A stretch of 64,000 nt of DNA from Flavobacterium algicola (GCF_022399565.1 NZ_JAJTUT010000001.1:620001-684000); one strand, 5' to 3'. Shown: positions 46,060 through 55,777, counted from the first letter of the stretch. Notes: generated from the letters alone by a model not told the origin. Made by a program: numbers and translations.

Positions 46060-46385
46060 TACATTTGACGTTTAACAGGACCCGATATTTCTTCAATATC
46101 CTCTTTCAGCTTGTTGGCATGTGTAACCGTATCACCCAAAAGATCTTCTGTAGCCTTACTAAGTTTACTATTAATATTCCCTGTCATATCACCTAATGAT
46201 TTTTTATCCAAACCATTGTCTTCAATTCCTTTGTGAATTTCACTTTTTATATCATTGGTAGCATTTTTAACTTGAGCAATTGTCTTACCCAAAGTACGTG
46301 CTATTTCTGGAACTTTATCAGATCCAAAAAGCATTAATACAATAAACATAATAAAAACCAGTTCTCCTCCGCCGATACCAAACAT
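46059..46385 (-). CDS. Sec-independent translocase TatA/TatB-like protein
   Basis: A 108-residue protein with the TatA/B (mttA/Hcf106) layout: a short N-terminal membrane helix (MFGIGGGELVFIMFIVLMLFG), the conserved FG hinge followed by SDKVPEIARTLGKTIAQVK, an amphipathic helix, then a hydrophilic tail. Tat components move folded proteins across the inner membrane. Flavobacteria usually carry more than one TatA-like gene, and TatC is not in this window. It is the first gene of a two-gene operon with the PAP2 phosphatase. A minus-strand -7 element (TATCTTTG) lies at 46408-46415. Confidence 0.9.
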   Translation of the reverse strand: MFGIGGGELVFIMFIVLMLFGSDKVPEIARTLGKTIAQVKNATNDIKSEIHKGIEDNGLDKKSLGDMTGNINSKLSKATEDLLGDTVTHANKLKEDIEEISGPVKRQM

Positions 46386-46407
46386 ATAATTATTTTTTTT
46401 ATTAATG

Positions 46408-46415
46408 CAAAGATA
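46408..46415 (-). promoter_or_regulatory. -7 element of the tatA-like/PAP2 operon
   Basis: Minus strand TATCTTTG, an exact TAnnTTTG match, 22 nt before the ATG. No -33 TTG at the usual distance. Confidence 0.45.
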
Positions 46416-46458
46416 TTAAATTTTGCAGCCATGCGTTTTAATTAAATCATAAAAATAG

Positions 46459-46484
46459 AAAAAGACTCAGTTACGAGTCTTTTT
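46459..46484 (-). terminator. Intrinsic terminator after the M1 peptidase gene
   Basis: 10-bp stem AAAAAGACTC/GAGTCTTTTT (46459-46468 with 46475-46484), 6-nt loop; T-rich on the minus strand. It is 15 nt past the peptidase stop. Confidence 0.85.
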
Positions 46485-46498
46485 TGGAGTTAAATTGA

Positions 46499-48739
46499 TT
46501 AATCAAATTTAGATTTTACTTGCTGTTTTGGCCAAGTGTTATTTGTTACATCTATATCTGCTGTTTCCAATTTTGGATCTATTTGTATTTTCTTTATTGC
46601 TTTTTCGGTAGCATACACCTTTTTAGCTACTTGGTTGCCTCTTCTCCAAATCTGAGCTGGGTATTTAAAATTTTCTACCGTATCGTCCTCATAAGTAAGT
46701 TGAACAAGAATTGGCATAATCATTCCGCCTGGTTTATTAAACTCCACTTCATAAAAGTACTTAGGTGATTTTAAACTTCCTCTTTCTTCGGTAGAAAGTG
46801 AACCTACATATTCTGACAATAACTTTACCTCGTCAATTTTAAGTGCCTTTTTATCTTTTGCCGACAATTCCGCATTATTACTTTCGACCAAATAAACAAA
46901 TGGCCCAGGCTCTAGACCAAAACGTCCTTTTCGCACTTTCGAATCTTTCAAGGCTTCAGTTGGAGTTTCGGTTACATAATATTGTTTCACATTGCTAATA
47001 CCGATGTCCACAAAATCTGTTGAATAAAACCAACCTCTGAAGAACCAATCTAAGTCTACTGCAGAAGCATCCTCCATTGTTCTAAAGAAATCCTCTGGCG
47101 TTGGATGTTTGAATTTCCATCGATTTGCATATACTTTAAAAGCATAGTCAAACAATTCTCTCCCCATAATGGTTTCTCTAAGAATATTAAGTCCTGTTGC
47201 TGGTTTACCATATGCATTATTACCAAATTGGTTTATTGTTTCTGAGTTGGACATAATTGGTTCTAAATATTTTTGGTCACCACTCATATAAGGAACAATA
47301 TTCTTTGCTGGACCTCTGCGAGATGGGAAATTCGTTCCCAACTCATCTTCTGCCATAAATTCCATAAACGAATTCAAACCTTCATCCATCCAAGTCCATT
47401 GACGCTCATCTGAATTTACAATCATAGGAAAAAAATTATGACCCACTTCATGAATCACCACCCCAATCATACCGTTCTTAACTTGTTCGCTAGTTACTCC
47501 ATTTTCGTCAGGACGTCCAAAATTCCAGCAAATCATAGGATATTCCATTCCCTGATCAGCTGCGGATACAGATACTGCTTTGGGATAAGGATAATCAAAC
47601 GTATGAGCAGAATAACTTTTAAGTGTATGTGCTACGGTCATGGTCGAAGTTTCACCCCACAAAGGATTTGCCTCTTTTGGATATACTGAAGCTGCCATTA
47701 CAACTTTGTCTTGCAATTGTACCGCCATAGCATCATATATAAATTTTCTAGAGGTAGCGATACCAAAATCTCTAACATTTTTTGCGCTAAATTTCCAAGT
47801 TTTCTTTTTATTTGAGAAACCTTTTTCTGCTGCTTCAGCCTCCGCTTGAGTTACAATAACAACAGGTTTGTCAAATGATTTTTGAGCTTGCTCATATCTT
47901 TTAACTTGTTCATCTGTAAAAACATCTTTTCTATTAGTAAGCTCACCCGTAGCTTCCATAACGTGATCTGCAGGAACAGTAATACTAACATCAAAATTAC
48001 CAAATGGCAAAGCAAACTCTCCATTTCCCCAAAATTGCATATTTTGCCATCCTTCGACATCATTATATACTGCCATTCTCGGGTAAAACTGCGCTATAAC
48101 ATAAAGTCTGTTGTTCTCTTTTTCGAATAATTCATAGCCAGATCGACCACCTTCTAATTGGTAATTATTAATATTATACCACCATTTAATCGAGAAAGAG
48201 AGACTTGCACCTGGTTTCATTGGTGTTGCCAAGTTGATACGCATCATTGTATGATTAATGGTATAGGACATTGGTGCTCCTTTGGCATCTTTTACATACT
48301 CAATATTAAAACCACGTTCTAAATCTTTTTGAAAAAATTTGTTTGAAAAGTTTTTTGCTGGAAAAGTTTGTTCCATAGCACTACTTTCTGCTAGTGGCGT
48401 TTCGGAATCTTTTGCATCGTGATTCTGATCTAACTGTACCCACAGGTACTCCAAAGTATCAGGTGAATTATTAGTGTACGTTATAATTTCAGACCCCATT
48501 AATTTGGCGTTTTTATCATCAAGCTCCACCTCCATTTTATAGTCGGCTTGTTGTTGATAGTAAGCGGGACCAGGAGCCCCAGACGCCGTACGAAACATAT
48601 TAGGCGTAGCTAATAAATCATACATTTGACTAAACTTATTCGTATCATATCTTCCTTCTTGTTTTGGAAGTGCATTTTTTTCATTTCCTTGTGCAAAGAG
48701 TAGCACTGGAAAAAGTAATAAGAATGTAATTTTCTTCAT
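46499..48739 (-). CDS. M1-family metallopeptidase, secreted
   Basis: A 746-residue gluzincin of the M1 aminopeptidase family. Signal peptide MKKITFLLLFPVLLFAQG; zinc site HEVGH at 430-434 followed by the third ligand Glu in WMDEGLNSF, 18-19 residues downstream. GMEYPMICWN corresponds to the family's GxMEN-like exopeptidase region, but the exact GAMEN is not present. I chose ATG 48739; an in-frame TTG at 48748 would add three residues before the signal peptide. It is the last of four same-strand genes (DUF6702 and two carboxypeptidase-regulatory-like genes upstream), an association common in Flavobacteriaceae. Confidence 0.93.
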   Translation of the reverse strand: MKKITFLLLFPVLLFAQGNEKNALPKQEGRYDTNKFSQMYDLLATPNMFRTASGAPGPAYYQQQADYKMEVELDDKNAKLMGSEIITYTNNSPDTLEYLWVQLDQNHDAKDSETPLAESSAMEQTFPAKNFSNKFFQKDLERGFNIEYVKDAKGAPMSYTINHTMMRINLATPMKPGASLSFSIKWWYNINNYQLEGGRSGYELFEKENNRLYVIAQFYPRMAVYNDVEGWQNMQFWGNGEFALPFGNFDVSITVPADHVMEATGELTNRKDVFTDEQVKRYEQAQKSFDKPVVIVTQAEAEAAEKGFSNKKKTWKFSAKNVRDFGIATSRKFIYDAMAVQLQDKVVMAASVYPKEANPLWGETSTMTVAHTLKSYSAHTFDYPYPKAVSVSAADQGMEYPMICWNFGRPDENGVTSEQVKNGMIGVVIHEVGHNFFPMIVNSDERQWTWMDEGLNSFMEFMAEDELGTNFPSRRGPAKNIVPYMSGDQKYLEPIMSNSETINQFGNNAYGKPATGLNILRETIMGRELFDYAFKVYANRWKFKHPTPEDFFRTMEDASAVDLDWFFRGWFYSTDFVDIGISNVKQYYVTETPTEALKDSKVRKGRFGLEPGPFVYLVESNNAELSAKDKKALKIDEVKLLSEYVGSLSTEERGSLKSPKYFYEVEFNKPGGMIMPILVQLTYEDDTVENFKYPAQIWRRGNQVAKKVYATEKAIKKIQIDPKLETADIDVTNNTWPKQQVKSKFD

Positions 48740-48803
48740 GTTTAGCAATCAAGTTGTTTAAGTGCGTGAAAATAAGATTTTTTCACAAACCTGATGCCTC
48801 CAT

Positions 48804-49307
48804 CTAAAACTTTAACACATGATTCGTTACGGATTCTGTAAAGAGAAAGCTCTGTTTGGCTCCAAAACCTGTGAAATGTGCAATGTTTTGTTGCTCTTCG
48901 TCGAAATCGGTCAAAATAGCATTATGAGTTTCTAATGATTTTACTTTACTAATATCTCTAATAGTGAGATAACAAATTAGAACATCACTTTCTATTTCCT
49001 TACTTAAATAGTTCATTGGCATAACTGAACCATTAACCTTTAAATAAAATTTCTCGGCTAAGTATTTCCGCATCAAAACAACATCTTCAGCACTTTCTTG
49101 AGTTGTACCTAAATGAGTTGTTTTATGGTATTTTTTCTCTAGGGCCTTATTTAAATCATCAACAAATACCCTCGTGGTTATCTGAAGCATTTTCTTTTCT
49201 GGCGCATAATGTATTTGAAAAATGCCCATATAGAATTTATGAATATTAAAACTGGTAAGAACTATAAAACTGAAAACTAGTACTATATAAAAAGTATTTT
49301 TTCTCAT
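48804..49307 (-). CDS. DUF6702-family protein
   Basis: A 167-residue protein of unknown function. An N-terminal hydrophobic segment (~5-20, FYIVLVFSFIVLTSF) suggests export or membrane anchoring. The next part, FYMGIFQIHYAPEKKMLQITTRVFVDDLNKALEK, is the recognisable core of the DUF6702 family found next to M1 peptidases in Bacteroidetes. The start overlaps the stop of the upstream regulatory-domain gene by 4 nt (ATGA), so the pair is translationally coupled. A function linked to the neighbouring peptidase is possible but unsupported. Confidence 0.82.
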   Translation of the reverse strand: MRKNTFYIVLVFSFIVLTSFNIHKFYMGIFQIHYAPEKKMLQITTRVFVDDLNKALEKKYHKTTHLGTTQESAEDVVLMRKYLAEKFYLKVNGSVMPMNYLSKEIESDVLICYLTIRDISKVKSLETHNAILTDFDEEQQNIAHFTGFGAKQSFLFTESVTNHVLKF

Positions 49308-50062
49308 TTCCCTGCTGCACTAATTTTTTTAAATTCTTTACTCTTTAATGTAAGAAAGTCAATCAAGTGAAATTCTGATTCTGGATTCATTAAACTTCTT
49401 GATTTGGAATCATTTTCACAATAAACCAAAAATAGTTTGATTTGGTCATCTTGTAATTCCAAGGTATTAGATAAAAAATTATAATCAACATGAGTAATTA
49501 CATAATCTGAGAAAGCTGTGTCTTTATAGAAGTCTTGCTTACCTGGATTATCTTTACGCATCGTTTTTAAAATACCTTTATAAATCCTTACGAAGTCCAT
49601 TCCTTTATCGATAGATTGATCAGAGGGCATTACCGAATTTTTTGGAGACGATAATGCATCATCAAAAAACCTTGCATCTACTATTCTCTGAGTACTTCCT
49701 GAAACAGGATGGATTTCTTTCTGAGCTAAAATAATGACTTCGGCCAACTCATTTGTAAACACTTCTAAGGGAACTATTATTTTAGGCGTTATAAAATCTT
49801 TTTCGGTCAAAATTAGTTTTTTCGACTTAAAAACCAAACTGGAGAAAACCAAAGTATCGTTGACACTTGCCATGATCTCAAAGGAACCATAAGCATTAAC
49901 AGTTGCTCCCGAACTGTGTTTGGTATTAAATACAATGACATCTTCTACAGGTATCAACTGATTGCGAACTTGCCCTTTTACCATCTTACTAGTTTCTATT
50001 TGCGCAAAAAGTGCTTGGCAACAAAAAAAAGCGATCGATACTATTCCTAATTTATTTTTCAT
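49304..50062 (-). CDS. Carboxypeptidase-like regulatory-domain protein
   Basis: A 252-residue exported protein. A signal peptide (MKNKLGIVSIAFFCCQALFAQ) precedes a CarboxypepD_reg-like beta-sandwich (~25-110: KGQVRNQLIPVEDVIVFNTK, GSFEIMASVNDTLVFSSLVF, LAEVIIL), the domain found at the N-terminus of SusC-type TonB receptors. The rest (~115-252) is not recognised. It is a paralogue of the next gene upstream, with the same domain and similar size, and is coupled to the DUF6702 gene. Probably periplasmic or outer-membrane associated. Confidence 0.82.
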   Translation of the reverse strand: MKNKLGIVSIAFFCCQALFAQIETSKMVKGQVRNQLIPVEDVIVFNTKHSSGATVNAYGSFEIMASVNDTLVFSSLVFKSKKLILTEKDFITPKIIVPLEVFTNELAEVIILAQKEIHPVSGSTQRIVDARFFDDALSSPKNSVMPSDQSIDKGMDFVRIYKGILKTMRKDNPGKQDFYKDTAFSDYVITHVDYNFLSNTLELQDDQIKLFLVYCENDSKSRSLMNPESEFHLIDFLTLKSKEFKKISAAGK

Positions 50063-50156
50063 CTACTGTAAATTTATATCTTATTTAGCTTGATCTTAAA
50101 ATCAATTACTATCCGTATAAAGTTACGAGTTTAAGAATGAAAATTAATTATCATTT

Positions 50157-50900
50157 TCAATTAGTTTCACCCGAAATGCCTTTCTTATACATTTCAGCCA
50201 GTTGGCCTAATAAAAACTCTATACTAACTTTATTTTTCGTCTCTAAAACTTTTGTGAATTTAGGGTTTTCGACTGCATAATACATAAAGCCTTTTACATA
50301 GAGAGGCGGAATTTGTAATTTATTTATAAAGTGCGACTCATCAAACATATATTCTAACTGCTGCATAAAACTTTCCTTCTTTTCTACAGCAAGCTCTTTT
50401 TTGAGCATTGACGTACGTCCCGAAAATATATTCAGCAGAGGATCTAAGCCTACAGATACACCACCCGAACCGCTAAAATCACCCGCCGCTAGAAGTTTTC
50501 TTTCTGCTGCAGTATAAGAACGTTGCCCAGCAGGAATTATTCCTAAATTTACCGCATTTAAATGGCTGTATCGACCAATCACCACCTCATCAAGATAATT
50601 CATTAGAGGAACCATATTGACATTCAACCGTTGACCAGCAATATGTGCCTTTGTTACAGCTATTGATAATCTATTAAATTGAAACATAGAAAATATTATA
50701 CTATCACCTTCTACTGCGGGAATTGTAAAACCTCCTCTTCTATCAGTTTGCACCATCTTCTCTGTTTTAAGGTTTATCACGTATACGCTTTCTAACTCAG
50801 ACAAGGAACTACTCACACTACCACTAACCAATGAGGTTGCATTTTTTTGGGAATAAGCTAGTGTAGAAATAAAGAAAATAAAATAATATAATAACCTCAT
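50157..50900 (-). CDS. Carboxypeptidase-like regulatory-domain protein (paralogue)
   Basis: A 247-residue exported protein with a signal peptide (MRLLYYFIFFISTLAYSQ) and a CarboxypepD_reg-like domain (~22-110: LVSGSVSSSLSELESVYVIN, GGFTIPAVEGDSIIFSMFQFN, YLDEVVIG). The remaining half contains a predicted helical region and no recognised domain. It resembles the next downstream gene in layout, suggesting an old duplication. It is first of the four-gene set ending in the M1 peptidase, 94 nt before its paralogue. Confidence 0.82.
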   Translation of the reverse strand: MRLLYYFIFFISTLAYSQKNATSLVSGSVSSSLSELESVYVINLKTEKMVQTDRRGGFTIPAVEGDSIIFSMFQFNRLSIAVTKAHIAGQRLNVNMVPLMNYLDEVVIGRYSHLNAVNLGIIPAGQRSYTAAERKLLAAGDFSGSGGVSVGLDPLLNIFSGRTSMLKKELAVEKKESFMQQLEYMFDESHFINKLQIPPLYVKGFMYYAVENPKFTKVLETKNKVSIEFLLGQLAEMYKKGISGETN

Positions 50901-51037
50901 AATTTAACAGTATCGGGTAAAAGTATCTATAAGACTTTAAAACAAATCCCAAGTACGTGGTAAATATATGTTAATAATACCCGCCAAACCAATAGACACC
51001 CTAAACTGATTTCATATCTTTATCCTAAAAAGTAAAA

Positions 51038-51745
51038 ATGAAAAATATAATAATCGCCAGTACTTCTACAATTCATGGTGAAAAGCATTTAGAATACTTA
51101 TTGCCAGAACTGAGTATTCATTTTAAGGACTGCAAAACCCTTTTATTCATTCCGTTTGCAAGACCAGGTGGCATATCACATGATGAATACACTGAACTGG
51201 TTGCAACCACATTTAAAAAAATCAATATTAAAGTGCAAGGAATTCATGAACTAGAAGATCCGATCATGGCAATAAAAGAAGCAGAAGCTATTTTCACTGG
51301 AGGAGGAAACACATTTGTACTCGTATCTCAATTATATGCACACAAAATCATGAGTACGATCACGGAAGTAGTAAAAAACGGAACACCTTACCTTGGCACT
51401 AGTGCGGGTAGTAATATCTGTGGGCTCAGCATGCAAACTACCAACGATATGCCAATTGTTTACCCTCCAAGCTTTCAAACATTAGGATTAGTACCTTTCA
51501 ACATCAATCCGCATTATCTTGATACCGACACAACTTCCAAGCACATGGGAGAAACGAGAGAAACAAGAATCAATGAATTTCATGCCTTTAATGCAATTCC
51601 GGTAATAGGACTGCGAGAAGGTAGTTGGATTGAGGTTCGAAATAGCAAAATAAAACTTAGAGGAACATTGTCGGCACGACTTTTTAGAAAGGGTCAAGCA
51701 GCAGTTGAGATGGAAAAAAACTCCGACTTAACTGATTTAAAATAA
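51038..51745 (+). CDS. pepE: Dipeptidase PepE (S51 family)
   Basis: A 235-residue cytoplasmic serine peptidase of the S51 family, which hydrolyses dipeptides with N-terminal Asp. Family features: FIPFARPGG, EAIFTGGGNTFVLV, the nucleophile elbow GTSAGSNICG and NPHYLD with the catalytic His region. Length normal (E. coli PepE 229). It stands alone, followed at once by a terminator and the two tRNA-Gly genes on the other strand. Confidence 0.94.
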   Translation: MKNIIIASTSTIHGEKHLEYLLPELSIHFKDCKTLLFIPFARPGGISHDEYTELVATTFKKINIKVQGIHELEDPIMAIKEAEAIFTGGGNTFVLVSQLYAHKIMSTITEVVKNGTPYLGTSAGSNICGLSMQTTNDMPIVYPPSFQTLGLVPFNINPHYLDTDTTSKHMGETRETRINEFHAFNAIPVIGLREGSWIEVRNSKIKLRGTLSARLFRKGQAAVEMEKNSDLTDLK

Positions 51746-51775
51746 AAAACCGAAACAAAACTGTTTCGGTTTTTT
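51744..51775 (+). terminator. Intrinsic terminator after pepE
   Basis: 13-bp stem AAAAAACCGAAAC/GTTTCGGTTTTTT (51744-51756 with 51763-51775), 6-nt loop. It overlaps the end of the pepE stop codon and also lies just downstream of the minus-strand tRNA-Gly genes, whose transcripts it could stop as well. Confidence 0.88.
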
Positions 51776-51779
51776 GAAG

Positions 51780-51852
<73 letters not shown>

Positions 51853-51893
51853 ATTAAAAATATTTTACAAGCAATTAACACATTTGCTCTTAG

Positions 51894-51966
<73 letters not shown>

Positions 51967-52170
51967 ATTATTACTGGCGCAAAGATAGGTAATAAGTTGA
52001 ATTGAAAACAAGTTTTTTTGAGTTTTTTTACTAAAAAAGTGATCGAAAATTATAACGTTTTTAAAACTAAATCGTTAGCTCCAAACTTTTTTTAAAATAT
52101 TGAGTTTAAAAATAAAAATCTAAGTACAAATTGACGCAAAGAAACTTGAATCTGGATTTGAGCTCGTACT

Positions 52171-52914
52171 TTAAGATACTAAATGTGACATTATTTCATC
52201 ACTATTAGAAGAATGGTAAATAAACAAACATGACTTATCTTTGATTGTTTGAATTATTTTATTGGTCATCTCTACTGGAATAGCTGGACAACCCAAACTT
52301 CTACCTAATCTTTTATTATTTTTTATGAAAGAATTCGAAACATAGTCAGCACCGTGAATTACAACAGCTCGTTCTCTTGCGTTATCATTTAATCCTTTCT
52401 CTAGCCCATCTAAACGTAAAGACATGCCGTGCTTACCATTATAAATTTCTGCCGTAGCATAAAAGCCTAAGCTACTTTTAAAAGATTCTGGTGTATTAGA
52501 GAAATCACCAGCAAATTCATCTCCAGAATTTCTACCGTGAGCTACAAGCGAATTGAACATTATAGTATTGGTATCAAGATCAATTACCCAAAGACGCTCC
52601 TTGTTAGAAGATAGACTAAAATCAATAAGTGTCAAAATATTTTTCTGAATCAAACCTTTCTCCTTTAATAGATAAAAACCTTTTAGGGCTTGGGAGTAGA
52701 TTTTAAAATTTGGAACTTCAAATTCATTTGAATTTAAAGTTTCATACATTTTCTCTTCATTTGTTTGAGGAGCTTCAGGAATTTCTCCGTTATGTAAAGA
52801 GGCAATTTTTTTCGAATTGCTATCATTAATCTCTCTCGCATCAGAACCAGATAGGTTCATAAAAAGTGACAAACAAATAACAAAAAGTAGACTAGTTAAA
52901 AATTTATAACGCAT
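52171..52914 (-). CDS. Murein L,D-transpeptidase catalytic-domain family protein (YkuD_2-like)
   Basis: A 247-residue exported protein with an N-terminal hydrophobic signal (FLTSLLFVICLSLFMNLSGSD) of possible lipoprotein or anchor type. The catalytic half carries VVIHGADYVS and GRSLGCPAIPVEM, containing the His and the active-site Cys of the YkuD superfamily in the YkuD_2 variant. Such enzymes are thought to form or edit 3-3 crosslinks in peptidoglycan or to attach proteins to it; activity of this subfamily is little studied. It has its own consensus promoter and is divergent from the DUF5916 gene. Confidence 0.9.
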   Translation of the reverse strand: MRYKFLTSLLFVICLSLFMNLSGSDAREINDSNSKKIASLHNGEIPEAPQTNEEKMYETLNSNEFEVPNFKIYSQALKGFYLLKEKGLIQKNILTLIDFSLSSNKERLWVIDLDTNTIMFNSLVAHGRNSGDEFAGDFSNTPESFKSSLGFYATAEIYNGKHGMSLRLDGLEKGLNDNARERAVVIHGADYVSNSFIKNNKRLGRSLGCPAIPVEMTNKIIQTIKDKSCLFIYHSSNSDEIMSHLVS

Positions 52915-52950
52915 TGATATAGATTAAATTAAACAATAGATTTGGGGCTA

Positions 52951-52980
52951 CAAATATAGAATTACTTTCCAATTATACAA
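52951..52980 (-). promoter_or_regulatory. Consensus promoter of the L,D-transpeptidase gene
   Basis: Minus strand: TTG (complement of 52978-52980), 19 nt, TATATTTG (complement of 52951-52958), the full Bacteroidetes consensus. Predicted leader is about 30 nt. Confidence 0.72.
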
Positions 52981-53051
52981 ACTTAATTAACATTATTGGC
53001 CTAGACTATAACATTCGCAGAATAAATACTACAAAAACATCTTAAGCTTAG

Positions 53052-53081
53052 TTGCATGTTGTTAAAATTATGTTATTTTTG
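53052..53081 (+). promoter_or_regulatory. Consensus promoter of the DUF5916 gene
   Basis: TTG at 53052-53054, 19 nt, TATTTTTG at 53074-53081, the full consensus. It predicts transcription from about 53087 and so excludes the in-frame TTG at 53052 as start codon, supporting ATG 53103. Confidence 0.72.
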
Positions 53082-53102
53082 CCGCAACACAATTTACACT
53101 TT

Positions 53103-55514
53103 ATGACTAAATATTCGTTATTATTTCTTTTTATTTGTTTTATAACAAATGCTGAGGTCTACAGTCAAAAAAAGAAACTTTTATCTCAAAAAAGAGATTC
53201 TAAAATACTCACAGACAATAGTAACGATACTATACAACGCAACTTTAATAGTTATATTGCAAAAGACTTTATAATGTATGAACCAGATAATGGTAAAGCG
53301 ATTCCTTTTAACAAAAGGACCGAAGTACAAGTTCAACATGATAATGTAGCATTATACATCACAGCTACCATGTATGATGATCAACCCAGTAAAATTTTAA
53401 AAGAGATAACTACTCGTGATGTATTTGGTGCATCTGATCATTTTTCGATTTACATAAATGGTTTTAATGATGGCCAGCAAGATTATCGCTTCTATGTGAG
53501 TGCAGCAGGAGTACAAATGGATTGTATTGCCACCAAGGAAGAAGAAGACTTTACTTGGGATGCTATTTGGGATAGTAAAGTGAAAATAACGGACTTTGGA
53601 TGGACTGTAGAAATGAAAATTCCGTATGCTGCCCTACGCTTTCCTAAAAGTAAAAATCAAACATGGGGACTTAACTTCATGCGCGAAATCAAACGAAATG
53701 TTCAAAAATACACTTGGAACTACATTGATACCAAAATTGAAAACCCAATTACACAATCTGGACTACTTGAGGGCATCTCAGACATAACACCTCCTACCCG
53801 ACTGTTTTTCATACCCTATGTTTCTGCCTATTACCAGCACGATCATTATGCTTCTGACCGAACTCTAAAAGCAGGATTAGATATAAAATATGGCATAAAT
53901 GACGCCTTTACTCTTGATGCTATCCTAGTGCCTGACTTTGGTCAAACAAAATTTGATAATGCTATTCTTAATTTAGAGCCATTTGAGCAAACACTTACTG
54001 AGAACAGACCTTTTTTCACCGAAGGTACCAACCTCTTTAATAATGGTAATTTATTCTATTCTCGAAGAATTGGTGGAAGTCCGATTGTAGATTATTATAC
54101 ATTAGCAGATCAAATTGGGACTACTGAAGAAATTACAAATTACCCCACTAGTGTCAATCTAATTAATGCGGTAAAAATATCCGGAAGGACCAAAAAAGGT
54201 TTAGGTATAGGATTTCTTAATGCTGTCACTCAAAAAACAGAGGCAACAATTAATAATACCGACACAAATACGTCACGAAAGGAGACTGTACAACCATTAA
54301 CCAACTACAACATCATAACATTAGACCAACGCTTCAGACAGAATTCATCTGTTTCTTTGATCAATACGAATACAATTCGTGACGGAAGCTACAGAGATGC
54401 CAATGTTGCGGGATTAATATTCGATTTAAATACTACATCAAACGCTTACAATTTATATGGTGACTATAAATATAGTACTGTAAAAGATATTGAAGATTAT
54501 GATGGTTACAAAGCCTCTATCGGTTTGTCAAAAACATCTGGGCAATTTCGTTATGACATGTCAGTAAAATACTTGTCCGAGAATTACGATACAAATGATT
54601 TAGCGCAGTTGTTTTATAGTAATTATCGAAATGCTTATTTAGAGGGAAGTTATCGTATCGTCAACCCTACCAAAGTATTTAATACTCTTCGAGCTATTCA
54701 ATATTTTAGTACAGATGTGGAAAACACAACTAATAAATTGCAGACAGCGGTATCTAGTACACAATTTAAAGTATCAACTTTAAAAAATGATATTTTTGAA
54801 GTCGCTGTAAACTTGACTCCGGTCGAAACATTTGATTTTTACGAACCTAGAGTTGCAAATCGATTTGTATCTATCCCCGAACATATTAATGCAGTTTTTA
54901 GTTTTGTATCAAATCCGAATCGACCACTATCGATAATCGTTGAACCATCTATTATAGCTTATTCAGAAAAAAACAGAAATACTTACGGACTTTACTTTAG
55001 TTCAAAATACATCTTTAATACAAAATTATCTCTTTCTTTTGTTTCTGAATATTTTCTAAAGGAGAACGATAGAGGATTTGCTGATTTTGACAGTGATAAT
55101 ATCATATTCGGAAATAGGATGCGTCAAATATCACAAAATGATTTTATCGGAAAATATGCCATTACAAATAGAATGTCACTTAATCTTACTGCTCGTTATT
55201 ACTGGTCCTACTCAGATATAAATCAGTTTTTGACTCTACAAAATGACGGAAAGTTAATCGACAACAGTACCTTTACCGAAAACAAGAATAGAAATTTTAA
55301 TTCCTGGAATTTTGACTTAGCTTACTCTTATTGGTTTGCTCCAGGTAGCGAAATCTCTATTTTATACAGAAATTATTCCCAAACAAGCATAAATGAAATC
55401 GCAGTAGATAAGAAACTGAACCAAAATTTCTTAAATGTTTTTGATGGTAACTTGACCAACATCCTTTCTGTGAGAATACGCTATTTCATAGATTACAATT
55501 CAATAGTAAAATAA
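53103..55514 (+). CDS. DUF5916-domain outer-membrane protein with CBM9-like domain
   Basis: An 803-residue exported protein. Signal peptide MTKYSLLFLFICFITNAEVYSQ; a CBM9-like (carbohydrate-binding family 9 fold) domain at ~45-230, with VQHDNVALYITATMYDD, DHFSIYINGFNDGQQDYRFYV and VEMKIPYAALRFP; then the DUF5916 region, starting with GLNFMREIKRN and rich in alternating aromatic/hydrophobic strands to the C-terminus (IRYFIDYNSIVK), as expected for an outer-membrane beta-barrel. The function of DUF5916 proteins is unknown. No T9SS sorting domain is present. The start is fixed by the promoter at 53052-53081. Single gene. Confidence 0.9.
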   Translation: MTKYSLLFLFICFITNAEVYSQKKKLLSQKRDSKILTDNSNDTIQRNFNSYIAKDFIMYEPDNGKAIPFNKRTEVQVQHDNVALYITATMYDDQPSKILKEITTRDVFGASDHFSIYINGFNDGQQDYRFYVSAAGVQMDCIATKEEEDFTWDAIWDSKVKITDFGWTVEMKIPYAALRFPKSKNQTWGLNFMREIKRNVQKYTWNYIDTKIENPITQSGLLEGISDITPPTRLFFIPYVSAYYQHDHYASDRTLKAGLDIKYGINDAFTLDAILVPDFGQTKFDNAILNLEPFEQTLTENRPFFTEGTNLFNNGNLFYSRRIGGSPIVDYYTLADQIGTTEEITNYPTSVNLINAVKISGRTKKGLGIGFLNAVTQKTEATINNTDTNTSRKETVQPLTNYNIITLDQRFRQNSSVSLINTNTIRDGSYRDANVAGLIFDLNTTSNAYNLYGDYKYSTVKDIEDYDGYKASIGLSKTSGQFRYDMSVKYLSENYDTNDLAQLFYSNYRNAYLEGSYRIVNPTKVFNTLRAIQYFSTDVENTTNKLQTAVSSTQFKVSTLKNDIFEVAVNLTPVETFDFYEPRVANRFVSIPEHINAVFSFVSNPNRPLSIIVEPSIIAYSEKNRNTYGLYFSSKYIFNTKLSLSFVSEYFLKENDRGFADFDSDNIIFGNRMRQISQNDFIGKYAITNRMSLNLTARYYWSYSDINQFLTLQNDGKLIDNSTFTENKNRNFNSWNFDLAYSYWFAPGSEISILYRNYSQTSINEIAVDKKLNQNFLNVFDGNLTNILSVRIRYFIDYNSIVK

Positions 55515-55769
55515 GATGTGCTGGCTTTTTTAACGTTACTTCAGCAAATTCTATTTCGAATAAAAATAAATTGTAATTACACGATTAAATTTATTTCTAT
55601 TTAAAATTGGTCGTCCGACTTAATTACTTGGTTCAAGTAAAACTAAAGAAGTTTACCTTATTTAAGTTTCCATCTCTACTATCCACAATTGCATCTTTCT
55701 GATAATTTCTTTAAGAACCAAAACCTATAAATAATAGACAAACATCCCCTACTAAGTTTCTAAAAGTTT

Positions 55770-55777
55770 TATATTTG
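55770..55777 (+). promoter_or_regulatory. -7 element of gpmI
   Basis: TATATTTG, exact TAnnTTTG match, 16 nt before the ATG. No TTG -33 was found at the expected distance. The rest of 55515-55769 holds no supported feature. Confidence 0.5.

Noticed and set aside
53052..53102. N-terminal extension of the DUF5916 protein from TTG 53052
   Set aside because: That TTG is the -33 element of a full consensus promoter; the ATG at 53103 opens a proper signal peptide.
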